Translations under genes and position numbers: made by a program
Shown here: one piece after another, positions 63,677 to 64,000 of the stretch
Layout of the letters: every line of letters begins with the position of its first letter
How positions within the stretch are numbered: the stretch's first letter is position 1
Notes under the pieces: model-generated
Seen by the model: the letters and a program-made list of their open reading frames with translations, nothing else
The model's database searches: none
What the model was told of the DNA's origin: nothing
NCBI GenBank assembly: GCA_012960535.1
Contig: DUBB01000008.1
Coordinates: 94,516 to 158,515 of the forward strand
From: Gammaproteobacteria bacterium
GTDB lineage: Bacteria > Pseudomonadota > Gammaproteobacteria > Pseudomonadales > Azotimanducaceae
Direction: 5' to 3'
Length of the DNA stretch: 64,000 bases

Positions 63677-64000
63677 CACTAAATAATCTAATCACTGTAA
63701 AAGTCCTCTTACCCTGTCTCCTAGTTGCACTGATATTTAGTTTGTCTGTGGCGATGATATTGAAAAAAGCCGTTTACCTAATGTTGTTTCTACCTACCCA
63801 CCTGCCATTTCCGCCTGAGCAGCATCCCACCCCTAGATACCCTCAACTTCAGCAGACGGGGTTCCTGCTATTACAGGTGCTATTAATGTGGAAGGGTAAG
63901 GCGGGTATAACGCTATCGATGCTCGTCCGCGTGCGCAGGCTGTAGGAATGTACGACCCTTTGGGACACTTCGTGTAGTTTGAATTATTCGGAGGGTTCAT
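63677..64000. other. right-end intergenic region, 324 bp
   Basis: No gene is supported to the right edge. A 67-residue frame at 63742-63945 has no features. The region is part of a gene-poor stretch that continues beyond the window. Confidence 0.35.

Noticed and set aside
63742..63945. 67-residue rightward frame near the window edge
   Set aside because: Low-complexity hydrophobic and proline stretch with no supporting feature.
1..64000. Phage, CRISPR array or complete insertion sequence
   Set aside because: I searched by eye for integrase, transposase, capsid and spaced-repeat patterns and found none.

Overview
This 64 kb window comes from a Gram-negative chromosome, most likely a marine or aquatic gammaproteobacterium. 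The left end carries the conserved miaB - phoH-like - ybeY - corC - lnt - leuS - lptE - holA block, with a DUF1820 gene divergent from miaB as in Pseudomonas-like genomes. LptE, Lnt and the many signal peptides and lipoboxes fit a didermic envelope. I cannot assign a genus. I saw no tRNA, rRNA, CRISPR array, prophage or intact insertion sequence.

Layout. 1-9905: housekeeping block (tRNA modification, RNA processing, lipoprotein acylation, leucyl-tRNA synthesis, LPS assembly, DNA polymerase III delta). 9892-14154: a histidine phosphatase, then a CobS/CobT-like AAA+/VWA pair and a NUDIX hydrolase. 14162-20103: a five-gene oligopeptide ABC operon (A-B-C-D-F order), followed by a second AAA+/VWA pair of MoxR/CoxE type (20185-22607). 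22858-26968: three predicted secreted hydrolases (two amidohydrolase-superfamily proteins, one M20 peptidase). 27013-31228: a leftward cluster holding a GrdB/PrdB-like protein with an in-frame TGA at its redox-motif position (probable selenoprotein), TesB thioesterase, AhcY and an ArsR-methyltransferase fusion that looks like SahR, with operator-like palindromes upstream. 32019-34928: a two-component system resembling the proteobacterial dedicated-sortase pair. 35364-40347: ribokinase-family kinase, GltS-like symporter, a second-type EF-G. 40434-47499: a CtBP-like dehydrogenase and a second five-gene peptide/solute ABC operon. 47851-56373: accessory catabolic genes (VOC, TauD, CaiB/BaiF, enoyl-CoA hydratase, aldo/keto reductase, SnoaL-like, NAD(P)-binding, cyclase). 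56128-64000: small envelope proteins, a methyltransferase, a C69-like dipeptidase, an esterase lipoprotein, a cytochrome P450 and decayed gene remnants; gene density falls here.

Together the two peptide transporters, the secreted dipeptidase/M20/amidohydrolase enzymes and the CoA-linked and oxygenase genes suggest a heterotroph that scavenges peptides and small organic acids. The strongest unusual items are the probable selenoprotein read through TGA at 27403-27405, the OppC-type permease with a fibronectin-III-like extra domain, the array of SahR-like sites with three 16-bp repeats, two separate AAA+/VWA modules, and two short tandem repeats (9-bp and 7-bp) in intergenic DNA. All functional calls are from reading the sequence; no database search was run.
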